Below are positions 1 through 7,949 of a DNA stretch of 33,027 nt, in pieces (the stretch's first letter is position 1; each line of letters opens with the position of its first letter). The stretch is taken from assembly GCA_945860285.1 (NCBI GenBank), contig CAMAQB010000039.1:1-33027 (forward strand), in the 5' to 3' direction. Origin of the DNA: Akkermansia muciniphila. Its GTDB lineage: Bacteria; Verrucomicrobiota; Verrucomicrobiia; Verrucomicrobiales; Akkermansiaceae. Made by a program: the position numbers and the translations under genes. The notes beneath the pieces were generated by a model that saw only the letters and a program-made list of their open reading frames with translations, did not search any database and had not been told where the DNA came from.

Positions 1-187
1 GCACCGCATCCGCTATTTCAGCGATGGGGCGGTCATTGGCAGCAAAGCCTTTGTGAACGAAGCCTTCGCCAGTGCGCGAGAGCGCTTCAGTGCAAAACGC
101 AAAGACGGGGCGCGAAAGATGCGCGGGAGTGGAACGGCAGCGAAGGATATATTGTGGAGCGCCCGCGACCTGCGGCTACGGGTGTGA
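1..187 (+). CDS. REP-associated tyrosine transposase (RAYT), C-terminal fragment
   Basis: Reading from base 2 gives an open frame to a TGA at 185-187 and about 61 residues. It runs HRIRYFSDGAVIGSKAFV, then a basic RERFSAKRKDGARKMRG stretch, and ends SARDLRLRV. This ending (YFSDGAVIGSK...FV, RKDGAR, LWSxRDLR) is typical of RAYT/Y1 transposases common in Verrucomicrobiota; the name rests on remembered family features. The HUH motif and catalytic tyrosine would lie upstream of the window, so activity cannot be judged. These proteins nick single-stranded DNA at REP hairpins. It differs in sequence from the other RAYT-like gene at 19386. Confidence 0.75.
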   Translation, partial: HRIRYFSDGAVIGSKAFVNEAFASARERFSAKRKDGARKMRGSGTAAKDILWSARDLRLRV

Positions 188-503
188 AGGCATCTCAGGG
201 CTAACAGAATCCGAGCGAATCAAAAGTTCTCTGCCGCTTTTTCACGGCTGATTTTTGGGCGTTGTTTTGAGGTCAGGGCGGTGATGTTTTTTGACCGGGC
301 TGGTTCCGGACCTTCGCTGGTGGCAACTGCCGGGAGGGAAGCGGGAGACGGGAGCGGGTGATGGAAATCAACTGTTGCGGATCGTTTGCTGGTCCGCTTC
401 GCCTTTCATGACTGGCACAAAGGCGCGTTCAGCCATGATACTGCCGCTCCGATAGCGTGGAAAAAATGCAGAGTTCATTTCACTCTCGCGTAAGTCCTTG
501 AAG
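188..503. other. Intergenic stretch with no firm gene
   Basis: About 315 bases between the transposase end and the small membrane protein gene. The only coding candidate is a 36-residue minus-strand ORF at 368-478, with ATG preceded by GAGAG at a plausible ribosome-binding distance. It has no recognisable domain and I do not call it a gene. No strong terminator hairpin or RNA gene was seen. Confidence 0.4.
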
Positions 504-773
504 TCAGGATCGTTTCCACCAGTCGTCGTCCCGCTGCCATGGCTCGGGCGGTTGCTGCGGGGATTTTCGACCCCGATTGCCTGCGACGGATTCTTGGGGC
601 ACTTCCCGCAACTCTTCCAACAACGCATCGACATGGCGATCCCTGCGGGCCACATTGCGTTTCATGCTCAAGACCAACAGACCGACGACCGCAAAGCTGG
701 AAAACATCACCAGCATCATCGCCACGGCAAACGTGTCCGCAGCCAGTTCGGCGAGCTGACATCCGGCATTCAT
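504..773 (-). CDS. Small single-pass membrane protein, function unknown
   Basis: 89 residues. Roughly residues 10-36 form one hydrophobic helix (TFAVAMMLVMFSSFAVVGLLVL), followed by a highly charged, basic-acidic cytoplasmic-type tail rich in Arg, Glu and Gln and ending in DDDWWKRS. The ATG overlaps the TGA of the upstream acetyltransferase gene in an ATGA arrangement at 770-773, which argues for translational coupling and that the ORF is real. I do not recognise a family. The tail may contact a soluble partner, but nothing identifies it. Confidence 0.6.
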   Translation of the reverse strand: MNAGCQLAELAADTFAVAMMLVMFSSFAVVGLLVLSMKRNVARRDRHVDALLEELREVPQESVAGNRGRKSPQQPPEPWQRDDDWWKRS

Positions 774-1276
774 GTTATGATCCTCCTCATCGGGATCATG
801 CTCGAATACTCGAAGCCCATTTTCTTGAAAAAATGCTGCGAGTCCGCACTGATCTTGTCGGTCAGCAGGGTGATGCGTTTGAAGTCCTTTTTCCTGGCGA
901 AATCCAGAACGTATTCGAGCAGCATCGTGCCATAACCGTGACCGCGGTGGATGGGATGAACGATGACATCCTCCATCAGAATCACAAAACCACCCATCGC
1001 GGTGGAGATTGTGAAGAGCAGATTAACCATGCCGAAAATCGCGTCGTCGGAACGCAGCACAAAGATCCTTCCACGCGCCGGTTGTTCGAGAATCAGACGC
1101 AGCCCGTGTTCCTGCACTTGCGAGTCCGCGCGCAGATCGCCCGAGTGCGCGAACAAGTCCATGGTCAACGCCACCAGTTGCGGCAAGTCTTCCAGTGTCG
1201 CAGGCTCCACCCGCAATTTGCTTTTCAAGCTCTGGGATTCTTCCGTTTTCATCGTCTGCGTGCAGCAACTATGCAT
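770..1276 (-). CDS. GNAT-family N-acetyltransferase
   Basis: Transfers an acetyl group from acetyl-CoA to an amine; the substrate cannot be read from sequence. The acetyl-CoA-binding motif A is clear: VHPIHRGHGYG follows the VILMEDVIV strand, giving the R-G-x-G-x-G loop. The C-terminal part ITLLTDKISADSQHFFKKMGFE is the usual motif B region (xxFYxxxGF-like). I chose the ATG at 1274-1276, which has GGAACAGGAA just upstream; a TTG at 1288 is an alternative four codons earlier. The final TGA overlaps the next gene's ATG. The 172-residue maximal length is normal for the family. Confidence 0.85.
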   Translation of the reverse strand: MHSCCTQTMKTEESQSLKSKLRVEPATLEDLPQLVALTMDLFAHSGDLRADSQVQEHGLRLILEQPARGRIFVLRSDDAIFGMVNLLFTISTAMGGFVILMEDVIVHPIHRGHGYGTMLLEYVLDFARKKDFKRITLLTDKISADSQHFFKKMGFEYSSMIPMRRIIT

Positions 1277-1417
1277 TTCCTGTTCCAAAAGTCACGCGGA
1301 TAAATCGCTGTGCTCCCAAACATCAGTCACACGATGATGAGCCTCACAGGCCCCGAACGTTCCGGCGCGAGAAGGATTGTTGGACCGCAATGAGTCGCCT
1401 GTCTAAACGGCATTGTT

Positions 1418-1431
1418 TGCCAATATTGGCA
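1418..1431. promoter_or_regulatory. 14-bp perfect palindrome, possible operator
   Basis: TGCCAATATTGGCA is a perfect inverted repeat in the 240-bp gap between the acetyltransferase start and the phosphorylase end. It lies about 140 bases upstream of the acetyltransferase ATG on that gene's coding strand. A dimeric repressor site is possible. No matching second copy was seen, so this is only a candidate. Confidence 0.3.
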
Positions 1432-1519
1432 TAGGGTGAAGGCAGGCAATGTTAGGATAGTCAGTGACCACCCCCGCCGGAACAATGGAGAGGCGATTCC
1501 AGCCTTTTGATCTTCTGCC

Positions 1520-2764
1520 TCACTCAATCCGCAATGCCTCGCGCAGTTTTTCCTCCGCACGCCGGGCCTCATCCTCGCAAGAGGCGTGAATCCGCGCCAG
1601 CAAATCGCCCCTGCGAATAAAATCGCCCGTTTTAATCAAACGATCGAATCCAACCGCATGATTCACGGTATCGGTTGCCATGGCACGACCCGCGCCCAAC
1701 TCAAGGGCGCTCTGACCCACCATGCCGGCGTCGAGGGCGACAACCGTTCCCGTTTCCAAAGAAACCACCTCGCGAATCACGTCGGCATGATGAATCTCCG
1801 CAAGATGAAACAATTGCTTGATGCAACCGTTTTGATGCGAGACCAAGGTGGCGAATTTATCCAGCACCTGACCCGATGAAATTCTCTTAAGTAGTTCACC
1901 TTCAGTCATCAGCGTGATTTTTTCCGCCTGGGATAGCACCAGCTTCAACAGATCGTCAGCCCCCCTACCCTGCATGATTTCCAGTGCTTCGACCACCTCC
2001 AGAGCATTGCCGACTGCGTGCCCGAGCGGTTCGTCCATGGCATTAAGCTCACAACTCACGGCAACTCCCATTTCCCGCCCCACTGCCAGCATCGAGTCCG
2101 CCAAAACGAGAGCTTGTTCCCGCGTTTTCATGAATGCTCCACTGCCGTATTTCACATCAAGCACCAATCGATCCAATGACTCCGCGAGTTTTTTTGACAT
2201 GATCGAAGCCGTGATCAGCGGGATCGACGGAACCGTGCCCGTCACGTCGCGGAGGGCGTAGAATTTTTTATCGGCAGGACAAAACTGCTCGGTCTGCCCC
2301 ATCATCACCACGCCGATTTTTTCCAATTGCCGCTGCGCCTCATCGAGGCTCAGTCCGACGCGGAATCCGGGGATCGACTCCAGTTTGTCGAGCGTGCCCC
2401 CGGTGATGCCCAGTCCGCGACCAGAGACCATGGGAATCCAGCAATCGCAGCAAGCGACCAACGGGGCGAGAATCAGCGAAACCTTGTCGCCGATGCCGCC
2501 GGTCGAGTGTTTGTCCACGATGGGATACAACCGCTCGCGGAAAGAAAAGCGCTCGCCGCTTTCGAGCATTGCGTAGGTGAGCGAGGCGGTCTCGGTGGCG
2601 TTCATCCCCTGGAAATTCACCGCCATGGCAAATGCGGACATCTGCGCGTCGGTCACATCCCCGGCGGTGAAGCCCTTGATCAAGTCGCGGATTTGTCCAT
2701 CTTCCAATATGCCGCCATCGCGCTTCCGGGCGATCAGCGACGGCGCGTGGAATTTCCAACTCAT
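1520..2764 (-). CDS. deoA: Thymidine/pyrimidine-nucleoside phosphorylase
   Basis: Reversibly cleaves thymidine (or uridine, in the Pdp type) with phosphate to base and (deoxy)ribose-1-phosphate, in pyrimidine salvage. The 414 residues are close to the usual length. The family hallmarks are intact: the phosphate-binding K85-H-S-T-G-G-I-G-D-K-V-S and the signature SGRGLGITGGTLDKLE at about 114-129. The N-terminal IARKRDGGILEDGQIRDLI is the alpha-domain start, and the C-terminal GDFIRRGDLLARIHA resembles the phosphorylase C-terminal domain. Sequence alone does not separate deoA from pdp. It lies four bases downstream of the SHD1 membrane protein gene on the same strand, so they are probably cotranscribed. 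Confidence 0.93.
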   Translation of the reverse strand: MSWKFHAPSLIARKRDGGILEDGQIRDLIKGFTAGDVTDAQMSAFAMAVNFQGMNATETASLTYAMLESGERFSFRERLYPIVDKHSTGGIGDKVSLILAPLVACCDCWIPMVSGRGLGITGGTLDKLESIPGFRVGLSLDEAQRQLEKIGVVMMGQTEQFCPADKKFYALRDVTGTVPSIPLITASIMSKKLAESLDRLVLDVKYGSGAFMKTREQALVLADSMLAVGREMGVAVSCELNAMDEPLGHAVGNALEVVEALEIMQGRGADDLLKLVLSQAEKITLMTEGELLKRISSGQVLDKFATLVSHQNGCIKQLFHLAEIHHADVIREVVSLETGTVVALDAGMVGQSALELGAGRAMATDTVNHAVGFDRLIKTGDFIRRGDLLARIHASCEDEARRAEEKLREALRIE

Positions 2765-2768
2765 GTGC

Positions 2769-3455
2769 TCAGGGGGTCAGCGGCGCGCCTTTAAATTTGC
2801 TCCGCACATACGCTTTGTCGTCGTTGGAGAGTTTATCGAAGTCGTAGTAGACCTTTTCGCCGCCCTCTTTTTGCAAAATCACCTTCTGCCTGCCGTCGCG
2901 CGCCGTTTTGGGGATGACATCTTCACCGGGTTTGCCCGACTCCTCGATCAGCATGGCCGAGCCATCCTGAAACACCATGCCGACGCATTTGGCGGTGAGT
3001 TTCTTGCCTTGGGCGTTTTCCCATTCACGCATCACCGGCGCGCCGGTCAATGCGTTTTTCGCCTCGGCCCCGGCCTGCTTGAGCTTTTTCTCCAGCTTCG
3101 ATGTCTGAAAAAACGCCTTGTCCAGAATTGATTTCGGCGGCGGTTGAAAGAACATCAGGCCCATCGCGGCAATCAGGATCACCGCCCAGATTTTGGCCGG
3201 AAAGATCAGAAACAAATGCGGCTCGGAAACCGTCTGATTCTCGCCGCTCGCCACATCGATGATCTCCTTCGTAGTGGTCCCTCCCCAGGTGATCGCGAAG
3301 GCAGCGACGAAGATCGTTCCCAGAATGTGCCCTGCGGTGAAGATCCACTTTTCCGGAAGTGTCCCCGGGACTGAGCGGTCCGCCCAATAAATCACGACAA
3401 AACCCAACAACCACAATAGCGGAACCAAATAACCTTTACGTGTCCACAGCGACAT
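2769..3455 (-). CDS. Membrane protein with C-terminal SHD1-type domain
   Basis: About 228 residues. Three hydrophobic helices occupy the N-terminal 120 residues (VPLLWLLGFVVIYWA, AGHILGTIFVAAFAITWGG, AKIWAVILIAAMGLMFF). A short charged region leads to a C-terminal module with REWENAQGKKLTAKCVGM, then KVYYDFDKLSNDDKAYVRSKF. This fits the SHD1 (SLA1 homology 1) pattern frequent in Planctomycetes and Verrucomicrobia, although the middle carries an unusual insertion. Its role in bacteria is unknown. I chose the ATG at 3453-3455; a TTG at 3470 is possible. The gene sits just upstream of deoA, and a 21-bp repeat array lies ahead of it. Confidence 0.75.
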   Translation of the reverse strand: MSLWTRKGYLVPLLWLLGFVVIYWADRSVPGTLPEKWIFTAGHILGTIFVAAFAITWGGTTTKEIIDVASGENQTVSEPHLFLIFPAKIWAVILIAAMGLMFFQPPPKSILDKAFFQTSKLEKKLKQAGAEAKNALTGAPVMREWENAQGKKLTAKCVGMVFQDGSAMLIEESGKPGEDVIPKTARDGRQKVILQKEGGEKVYYDFDKLSNDDKAYVRSKFKGAPLTP

Positions 3456-3537
3456 GCAGGTGATTAACAAATCGCCGCCAGAGTGTAAACGGCTTTCTCG
3501 GTCGTTCGACCCACCCCAACCAAGTCAACAGGCCCTT

Positions 3538-3621
3538 CGATGCGTTCGGTATCGAAACTTCGGGGCTTGGTACGGGCATTTTTGGGCTCGGCACATGCAT
3601 CTTAGACCTTGGTACGGCCAT
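3538..3621 (-). repeat. Four-unit 21-bp (heptad-coding) tandem repeat
   Basis: On the minus strand, 3621 to 3538 is four successive 21-base units. They read in one open frame as MAVPRSK, MHVPSPK, MPVPSPE and VSIPNAS. Three of the four begin with ATG. The second and third are closest (ATGCATGTGCCGAGCCCAAA versus ATGCCCGTACCAAGCCCCGA, first 20 bases) and the fourth is degraded. The frame continues to 3436, past the ATG of the SHD1 membrane protein gene, so the array would lie in that gene's leader. Whether it is translated is unknown. Confidence 0.6.
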
Positions 3622-3692
3622 CTGGGCAACCGTAAGTCTTTGTTTGAATTCAGACTTCCCTCCCGCCGCCGGATGGTTTACGACTTACTGCC

Positions 3693-4265
3693 ATGCTTCG
3701 CGCACGGATTTTGCTCACAATGTCGACCCGCTCTCTGACAATTGTGGCAGGCATCGCACTGGTGTCGTGCCAGGCCCCGGCATACAAACCGGATTACTCC
3801 TGCTACGACAAGGTGTATGACTCCCCGAGCACCATGTGTTGGCGTGGCATTATGAAAAACCTGCCGTACGTGTGCGATCATACTTTTCATGGTCAATACG
3901 GCGGCTGCGGCTACGCGGAAGGCAAACCGTGCGACCGACTCGACGCGCTGTGTCGCAAGCACGATATCGTATACGGAGAAGCAAAAGCCCAGCCGACTCT
4001 GCGCATGGCCGACAAGGTATTTGTCGAGGAACTCGGAGTTCTCGATTGCAGCACCCTTTCAGCCAACGGGCGAAAATTCCGTGAGAACGGCATACATTTC
4101 ATGCAAAGCTCGTGGGCTGACATCATCGGCAAGCCCCTGGAGAATCTGGCCGTTTGTGAGGAGCCCGCCGACTCACCATTTCAGGACATCGAGTCCATCC
4201 GCCTCTTTTTCCATGCACCCGAAGGTCCCGAGGAAATGAAATTGCTAAAAAAGAAACCGCGCTGA
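3693..4265 (+). CDS. Phospholipase A2-like lipoprotein
   Basis: 190 residues. A short signal peptide ends in a lipobox (LVSC, Cys26), so the mature protein is predicted to be lipid-anchored. Residues 69-94 match the secreted phospholipase A2 core. A glycine-rich calcium-loop-like YGGCGYAEGKP is followed by CDRLDALCRKHDIVYG, giving the D-x-x-C-x-x-H-D pattern with candidate catalytic His90-Asp91. Cysteines at 72, 80 and 87 could form family-type disulfides. Such enzymes release the sn-2 fatty acid from phospholipids, but activity here is inferred. It has no operon partner. The start is the ATG at 3693 or 3720; both keep the signal peptide. Confidence 0.7.
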   Translation: MLRARILLTMSTRSLTIVAGIALVSCQAPAYKPDYSCYDKVYDSPSTMCWRGIMKNLPYVCDHTFHGQYGGCGYAEGKPCDRLDALCRKHDIVYGEAKAQPTLRMADKVFVEELGVLDCSTLSANGRKFRENGIHFMQSSWADIIGKPLENLAVCEEPADSPFQDIESIRLFFHAPEGPEEMKLLKKKPR

Positions 4266-4514
4266 GACACTTTTCAGATCCCTGAATGGGGATGCGGACA
4301 AACGCGGAACGGAATTTGAAAAATTGCGCAAATCATCCTCGTGCACCGTCGCGAATATTGACCATTCGGGAAAAACTGGCAAGAATGAGCAGCGGAGAGC
4401 GCAAAGGACCATTTTTCCATGAATGCAATCAGAAGAGAATTTATCCACCCAGCCAACCGATTGCTTATCGGAGGCCGGAAATTTTCCCCCCAATACGACA
4501 AGTGACCAATCCCG

Positions 4515-5297
4515 ATGGCTGACCTGAAAAAAACTCTCAAAAAAATCCCGCTGCTGGGACCTTCCGTGTTTTGGTTGTCATCGCGACTCAAAGGCACTTG
4601 GCGAACCGATCCGAAAAATTGGCTTCCCGTCCTCGTTCCGGAGCTTGATGCGCAGATTGTGCAAATTGGTTCGAACGATGGCAAAACCGACGACCCGATC
4701 CACCAGTTGTTGCTCAAACGCAAAGGCTGGCAGGGGCTGTTCGTGGAGCCGGTGCCTTACATCTTCGAGCGGCTGAAGCAAAGTTATCCAAACGATTCCC
4801 GGTTCCGCTATGAAAATGCGGCGATCAACGATGGCAGTAGCGCGACGTTTTACTGGGTCGATGCGACAGCCAAACAACAAATCCCCGACTTGCCGGAATG
4901 GTATGACCAGCTCGGCTCTTTTTGTCGCGAGCACATCGTCAAACACCTCGACGGCATCCTCGAGCCTTACATCATTTCACAGGAAGTCCGCGGCATCACT
5001 CTCGGGCAGTTGTTTGAAAAACACGCGATCGGAAAAATCGACATCCTCCATATTGATACCGAGGGATACGATTACAAGGTGCTCTCGCAGCTCGATCTTT
5101 CACGCCATGATCCGTCCGTCATTCTGTTCGAATACAAACACCTCGCCGAGGGAGAACGCGAAAAGTCGATCCACATGCTCGCACCGAAATATGAACTATA
5201 CGATCTCGGATCGGACTTCCTCGCCGTGAACCGGTCACGGCTATCGACTCACTCCAAAAAGCTGGAGGCACTGAAACATCAGCGCTTGATCTCATGA
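4515..5297 (+). CDS. FkbM-family SAM-dependent methyltransferase
   Basis: 260 residues. The SAM-binding strand-loop VQIGSNDGKTDDP lies near residues 49-61, followed by the acidic strand end LFVEPVP. The FkbM hallmark is IDILHIDTEGYDYKVL in the C-terminal half. Members O-methylate sugars or polyketides, often on cell-surface glycans; the substrate here is unknown. The stop codon overlaps the ATG of the following transferase (ATGA, 5294-5297), so the two are probably made together. About 250 bases upstream hold no recognised gene, and the start lacks a strong Shine-Dalgarno sequence. Confidence 0.88.
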   Translation: MADLKKTLKKIPLLGPSVFWLSSRLKGTWRTDPKNWLPVLVPELDAQIVQIGSNDGKTDDPIHQLLLKRKGWQGLFVEPVPYIFERLKQSYPNDSRFRYENAAINDGSSATFYWVDATAKQQIPDLPEWYDQLGSFCREHIVKHLDGILEPYIISQEVRGITLGQLFEKHAIGKIDILHIDTEGYDYKVLSQLDLSRHDPSVILFEYKHLAEGEREKSIHMLAPKYELYDLGSDFLAVNRSRLSTHSKKLEALKHQRLIS

Positions 5298-6046
5298 ACA
5301 TGCTCGCGGTCATCAGCCCTTCGCACGAACAACTCTATCGGGAGTTTTTCCTCAAAAACCTGCCTGCCGATGCGACGGTTCTCGAAAAACATCTCCAGAC
5401 CTCGGGTAAGGGCGACTATCTCGCCAATGACTGGCAGACCGGTGTCACAACAAAGCTACGGTTTGCCTTGGAGCATCTCGACAACAGCGGGCCGGACAGC
5501 AAGTTCGTATTGAGCGACATTGACATCCTGTTCTACCCGAGTCTGTCGATGACCGAGTTGCAGCGCGAACTCGATGAACGCAAGGTCGACATCCTATTCC
5601 AAGCCGAGAGCGCCGATCCGGACTGGCATGAAGTGAACACCGGCTTCTACATCGCGCGCAACACTCCTTTCGTCAGGGGCATTTTGACAAAAGCGCTGGA
5701 ACTTTGCGAACGCAGCGGCACAAAAAACGACCAGACCGCGATGAACAGCATCCTCGACCCGGCGGATTACAACGCGAAGTGGGGCCTGTTGCCGATCCGC
5801 TATTATGCCCGCTCGCAGTGTTTTCCTCCGCCGCGCGACATCGTCCTTCACCATGCGAACTGCACGCATTCGGTCGCGCAAAAATGCTCGCAACTGCGCC
5901 GGGTGGAGAAATACAATCATCACCCGGTGGGACGTTTCATTCTCATCGCCCAGGAAATGTGGGCTTACGCCATTGATGGCCGCCTGCTCGGACTCATCCG
6001 CCGTCGCCTGATGCCAGGAGCTCGATCCGGTCCGGGTGCGGGATAA
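5294..6046 (+). CDS. Nucleotide-diphospho-sugar transferase-like protein
   Basis: 250 residues, translationally coupled to the methyltransferase. VLSDIDILFY carries a D-x-D-type metal/nucleotide-sugar motif at about residues 74-83. The later block VNTGFYIARNTPFVRGIL plus KNDQTAMN is typical of the Nucleotid_trans (PF03407-like) fold. LHHANCTHSVAQK could be the C-terminal histidine that completes the site. The likely role is adding a sugar to a glycan that the FkbM enzyme methylates, which is inference from pairing. No other polysaccharide genes are nearby, so the acceptor is unknown. The last residues (RSGPGAG) look unconstrained. Confidence 0.72.
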   Translation: MNMLAVISPSHEQLYREFFLKNLPADATVLEKHLQTSGKGDYLANDWQTGVTTKLRFALEHLDNSGPDSKFVLSDIDILFYPSLSMTELQRELDERKVDILFQAESADPDWHEVNTGFYIARNTPFVRGILTKALELCERSGTKNDQTAMNSILDPADYNAKWGLLPIRYYARSQCFPPPRDIVLHHANCTHSVAQKCSQLRRVEKYNHHPVGRFILIAQEMWAYAIDGRLLGLIRRRLMPGARSGPGAG

Positions 6047-6091
6047 TGCGCAGCTGACAACTTTGCCCCGTTTGAAATATGTCCACCTTTG

Positions 6092-6120
6092 CGGTTGCCC
6101 GCGTCAGGCATAGCGACTAG
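6092..6120 (+). promoter_or_regulatory. Candidate sigma-70-like promoter of lipA
   Basis: TTGCCC, a 17-base spacer and TAGGCT lie a little over ten bases ahead of the lipA ATG at 6132. That would leave a very short leader, or none, so the downstream ATG at 6156 may be preferred. The match to a -35/-10 pair is partial and was found by eye. Confidence 0.3.
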
Positions 6121-6131
6121 GCTACTACGCG

Positions 6132-7151
6132 ATGAGCGGTTGTCACGGACCACAGATGAAAATGGATGCTTCCCTGCATCTGGAAAGGAAGCCCGACTGG
6201 ATCAAAGTCCGCCTGCCCAACAACCCGGCCTTCTGGTCGACCAAAGCACTGATCACCGATCTGAAACTGGTCACCGTGTGCGAAGAGGCGCAATGCCCGA
6301 ACCGCTGGGAATGTTGGGGACAAGGCACGGCGACATTCATGATCGCCGGGGAAAAATGCACCCGTGCCTGCGGATTCTGTGCGGTCAAAACCGCCAAGCC
6401 CGATGCCCTGGAAGACGACGAGCCGCTGCGTGTCGCCGAGGCAACGCGTCGCATGAATCTGCGCCACGTGGTGATCACCGCCGTGGCCCGCGACGACCTG
6501 CGCGATGGCGGCGCGGAGCATTTTCAAAAGACCATCGAAGCCGTGCGGGCGATCAACCCCGGCATCGTCATCGAAGTGCTGGTGCCCGACTTCAACGACC
6601 GCGACTGGGCCTTGCAAATGGTCATGGATGCCCGACCGCACATTTTCAATCACAACCTGGAAACGGTGGAACGGCTTACGCCACTGGTGCGATCGCGGGC
6701 CCAGTACCAACGTAGCCTGACCGTATTGAGAAAAGCCAAGGCGATGGTTCACGGCAAGGTCGCCACCAAGAGCGGCATCATGCTGGGTCTCGGGGAAACA
6801 CGCGAAGAAATCCTCGCCGCCATGGACGACCTGCTTTCCGCGGATGTCACCGTGCTCACGATGGGACAATATCTGCGTCCCACTCCCCGGCATTTGCCGG
6901 TGGTCGCCTACATTCACCCCGACCAGTTCGCGGAGTACAAGCAAATCGCACTGGACAAGGGATTTCGACATGTCGCCAGCGGACCACTGGTGCGCAGTTC
7001 TTATCACGCCGCCGATTTCCGCCCCGAACTCGATATTCTGGAGGATGCTGAAAAACACGTGCGTTCACAGGCCGGGATGGAGCTACAGCCGGAGCAACTC
7101 GCGATTCCCCAGGCAACGCGGGAAATTCTGCAACGCAGCATTGCGGGTTGA
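6132..7151 (+). CDS. lipA: Lipoyl synthase
   Basis: Radical-SAM enzyme that inserts two sulfurs into octanoylated lipoyl domains of 2-oxoacid dehydrogenases and GcvH. Both iron-sulfur motifs are intact: auxiliary cluster C50-x4-C55-x5-C61 (CEEAQCPNRWEC) and radical-SAM C76-x3-C80-x2-C83 (CTRACGFC). The C-terminal auxiliary-cluster signature RSSYHA follows at about residue 295. Length 339 is slightly long because of an N-terminal extension; an in-frame ATG at 6156 could be the true start. It converges with radC seven bases away. A candidate promoter TTGCCC-N17-TAGGCT lies just upstream. Confidence 0.96.
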   Translation: MSGCHGPQMKMDASLHLERKPDWIKVRLPNNPAFWSTKALITDLKLVTVCEEAQCPNRWECWGQGTATFMIAGEKCTRACGFCAVKTAKPDALEDDEPLRVAEATRRMNLRHVVITAVARDDLRDGGAEHFQKTIEAVRAINPGIVIEVLVPDFNDRDWALQMVMDARPHIFNHNLETVERLTPLVRSRAQYQRSLTVLRKAKAMVHGKVATKSGIMLGLGETREEILAAMDDLLSADVTVLTMGQYLRPTPRHLPVVAYIHPDQFAEYKQIALDKGFRHVASGPLVRSSYHAADFRPELDILEDAEKHVRSQAGMELQPEQLAIPQATREILQRSIAG

Positions 7152-7158
7152 AAAATCG

Positions 7159-7851
7159 TTAGATCAAACCGCTTTCCCGGAAGGAATAGTATGGGGAACG
7201 TCCCGCGCCGGGGCGACCGATGATCACGTGATCGATGAAGCGGATTTGCATCAACTCGCTGGCATCGCGAATCCGGGTGGTCAGTTGCAGGTCCTGATTG
7301 CTCGGCGACGGATCACCGGACGGATGATTGTGCATCAGAAAAAACGCATAGGCATTCCGGTTCACCACCGGGTGCAGAATCTCGCGGGGATGGGCCAGTG
7401 TCTGGCTTACGGTGCCCGAACTGATTTCCACCGCCGCGTCCATGTGCAGGCGGGTGTTGAGCAGCACGACCATCAGCTTTTCCTGGTTCAGATGCGCGAG
7501 TTGCGGGGCAAAATGATCGTAGAGCAGTTGCGGGGAATCGAGCGTGACTTTCTGAACCTGCTCCAGAGCGACGCGGCGACCGAGTTCGAACGCGGCGATC
7601 AACTGCGAAGCCTTGCCCGGCCCCAGACCGTGGAATTTTTTCAATTCGTTGACATCAAGCTGACCCAGCGATGACAGCGATCCGTAATGCTGGATCAATT
7701 CCCGCCCCAGCTGAATCGCGCTTTTGCCGACGATTCCCGTGCGCAGGAACAAGGCCATCAATTCCTCGTTCGACAAAGCACGCACGCCCAGCCGCTGCAT
7801 TTTTTCGCGGGGTCGGTCTGCGGAAGAAAGGTCGCGGATCATCGGGTCCAT
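7159..7851 (-). CDS. radC: RadC-family JAB/JAMM-domain protein
   Basis: About 230 residues. It has an N-terminal helix-hairpin-helix region (FHGLGPGKASQLIAAFELGRR) and a C-terminal JAMM metalloprotease-like domain. The latter carries the full zinc motif H-N-H-P-S-G-D-P-x-P-S-x-x-D followed by DHVIIG. The family is named for a DNA-repair phenotype later attributed to another gene; its biochemical role is unsettled. I chose the ATG at 7849-7851 (MDPMIRDLSSADRPREKM), which matches usual family N-termini; an upstream in-frame start at 7887 would add 12 residues. It is divergent from the thioredoxin-SHD1 gene and convergent with lipA. Confidence 0.93.
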   Translation of the reverse strand: MDPMIRDLSSADRPREKMQRLGVRALSNEELMALFLRTGIVGKSAIQLGRELIQHYGSLSSLGQLDVNELKKFHGLGPGKASQLIAAFELGRRVALEQVQKVTLDSPQLLYDHFAPQLAHLNQEKLMVVLLNTRLHMDAAVEISSGTVSQTLAHPREILHPVVNRNAYAFFLMHNHPSGDPSPSNQDLQLTTRIRDASELMQIRFIDHVIIGRPGAGRSPYYSFRESGLI

Positions 7852-7949
7852 GCGCGATCCTATAGCAAAAGATGCCGTGGGCAACAAGTCGCAAAAATCT
7901 TTACAACGAAAAAATCGACAAGTCGTGCGCAGTGTGATTGTTTCGCTGC

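Noticed and set aside
3436-3621. The whole 61-codon minus ORF as a protein gene
   Set aside because: It is mainly the 21-bp repeat plus leader sequence and overlaps the start of the SHD1 membrane gene; better described as a repeat array.
6117-7058. A 313-codon minus-strand ORF opposite lipA
   Set aside because: Shadow of lipA, whose iron-sulfur motifs are intact on the plus strand.
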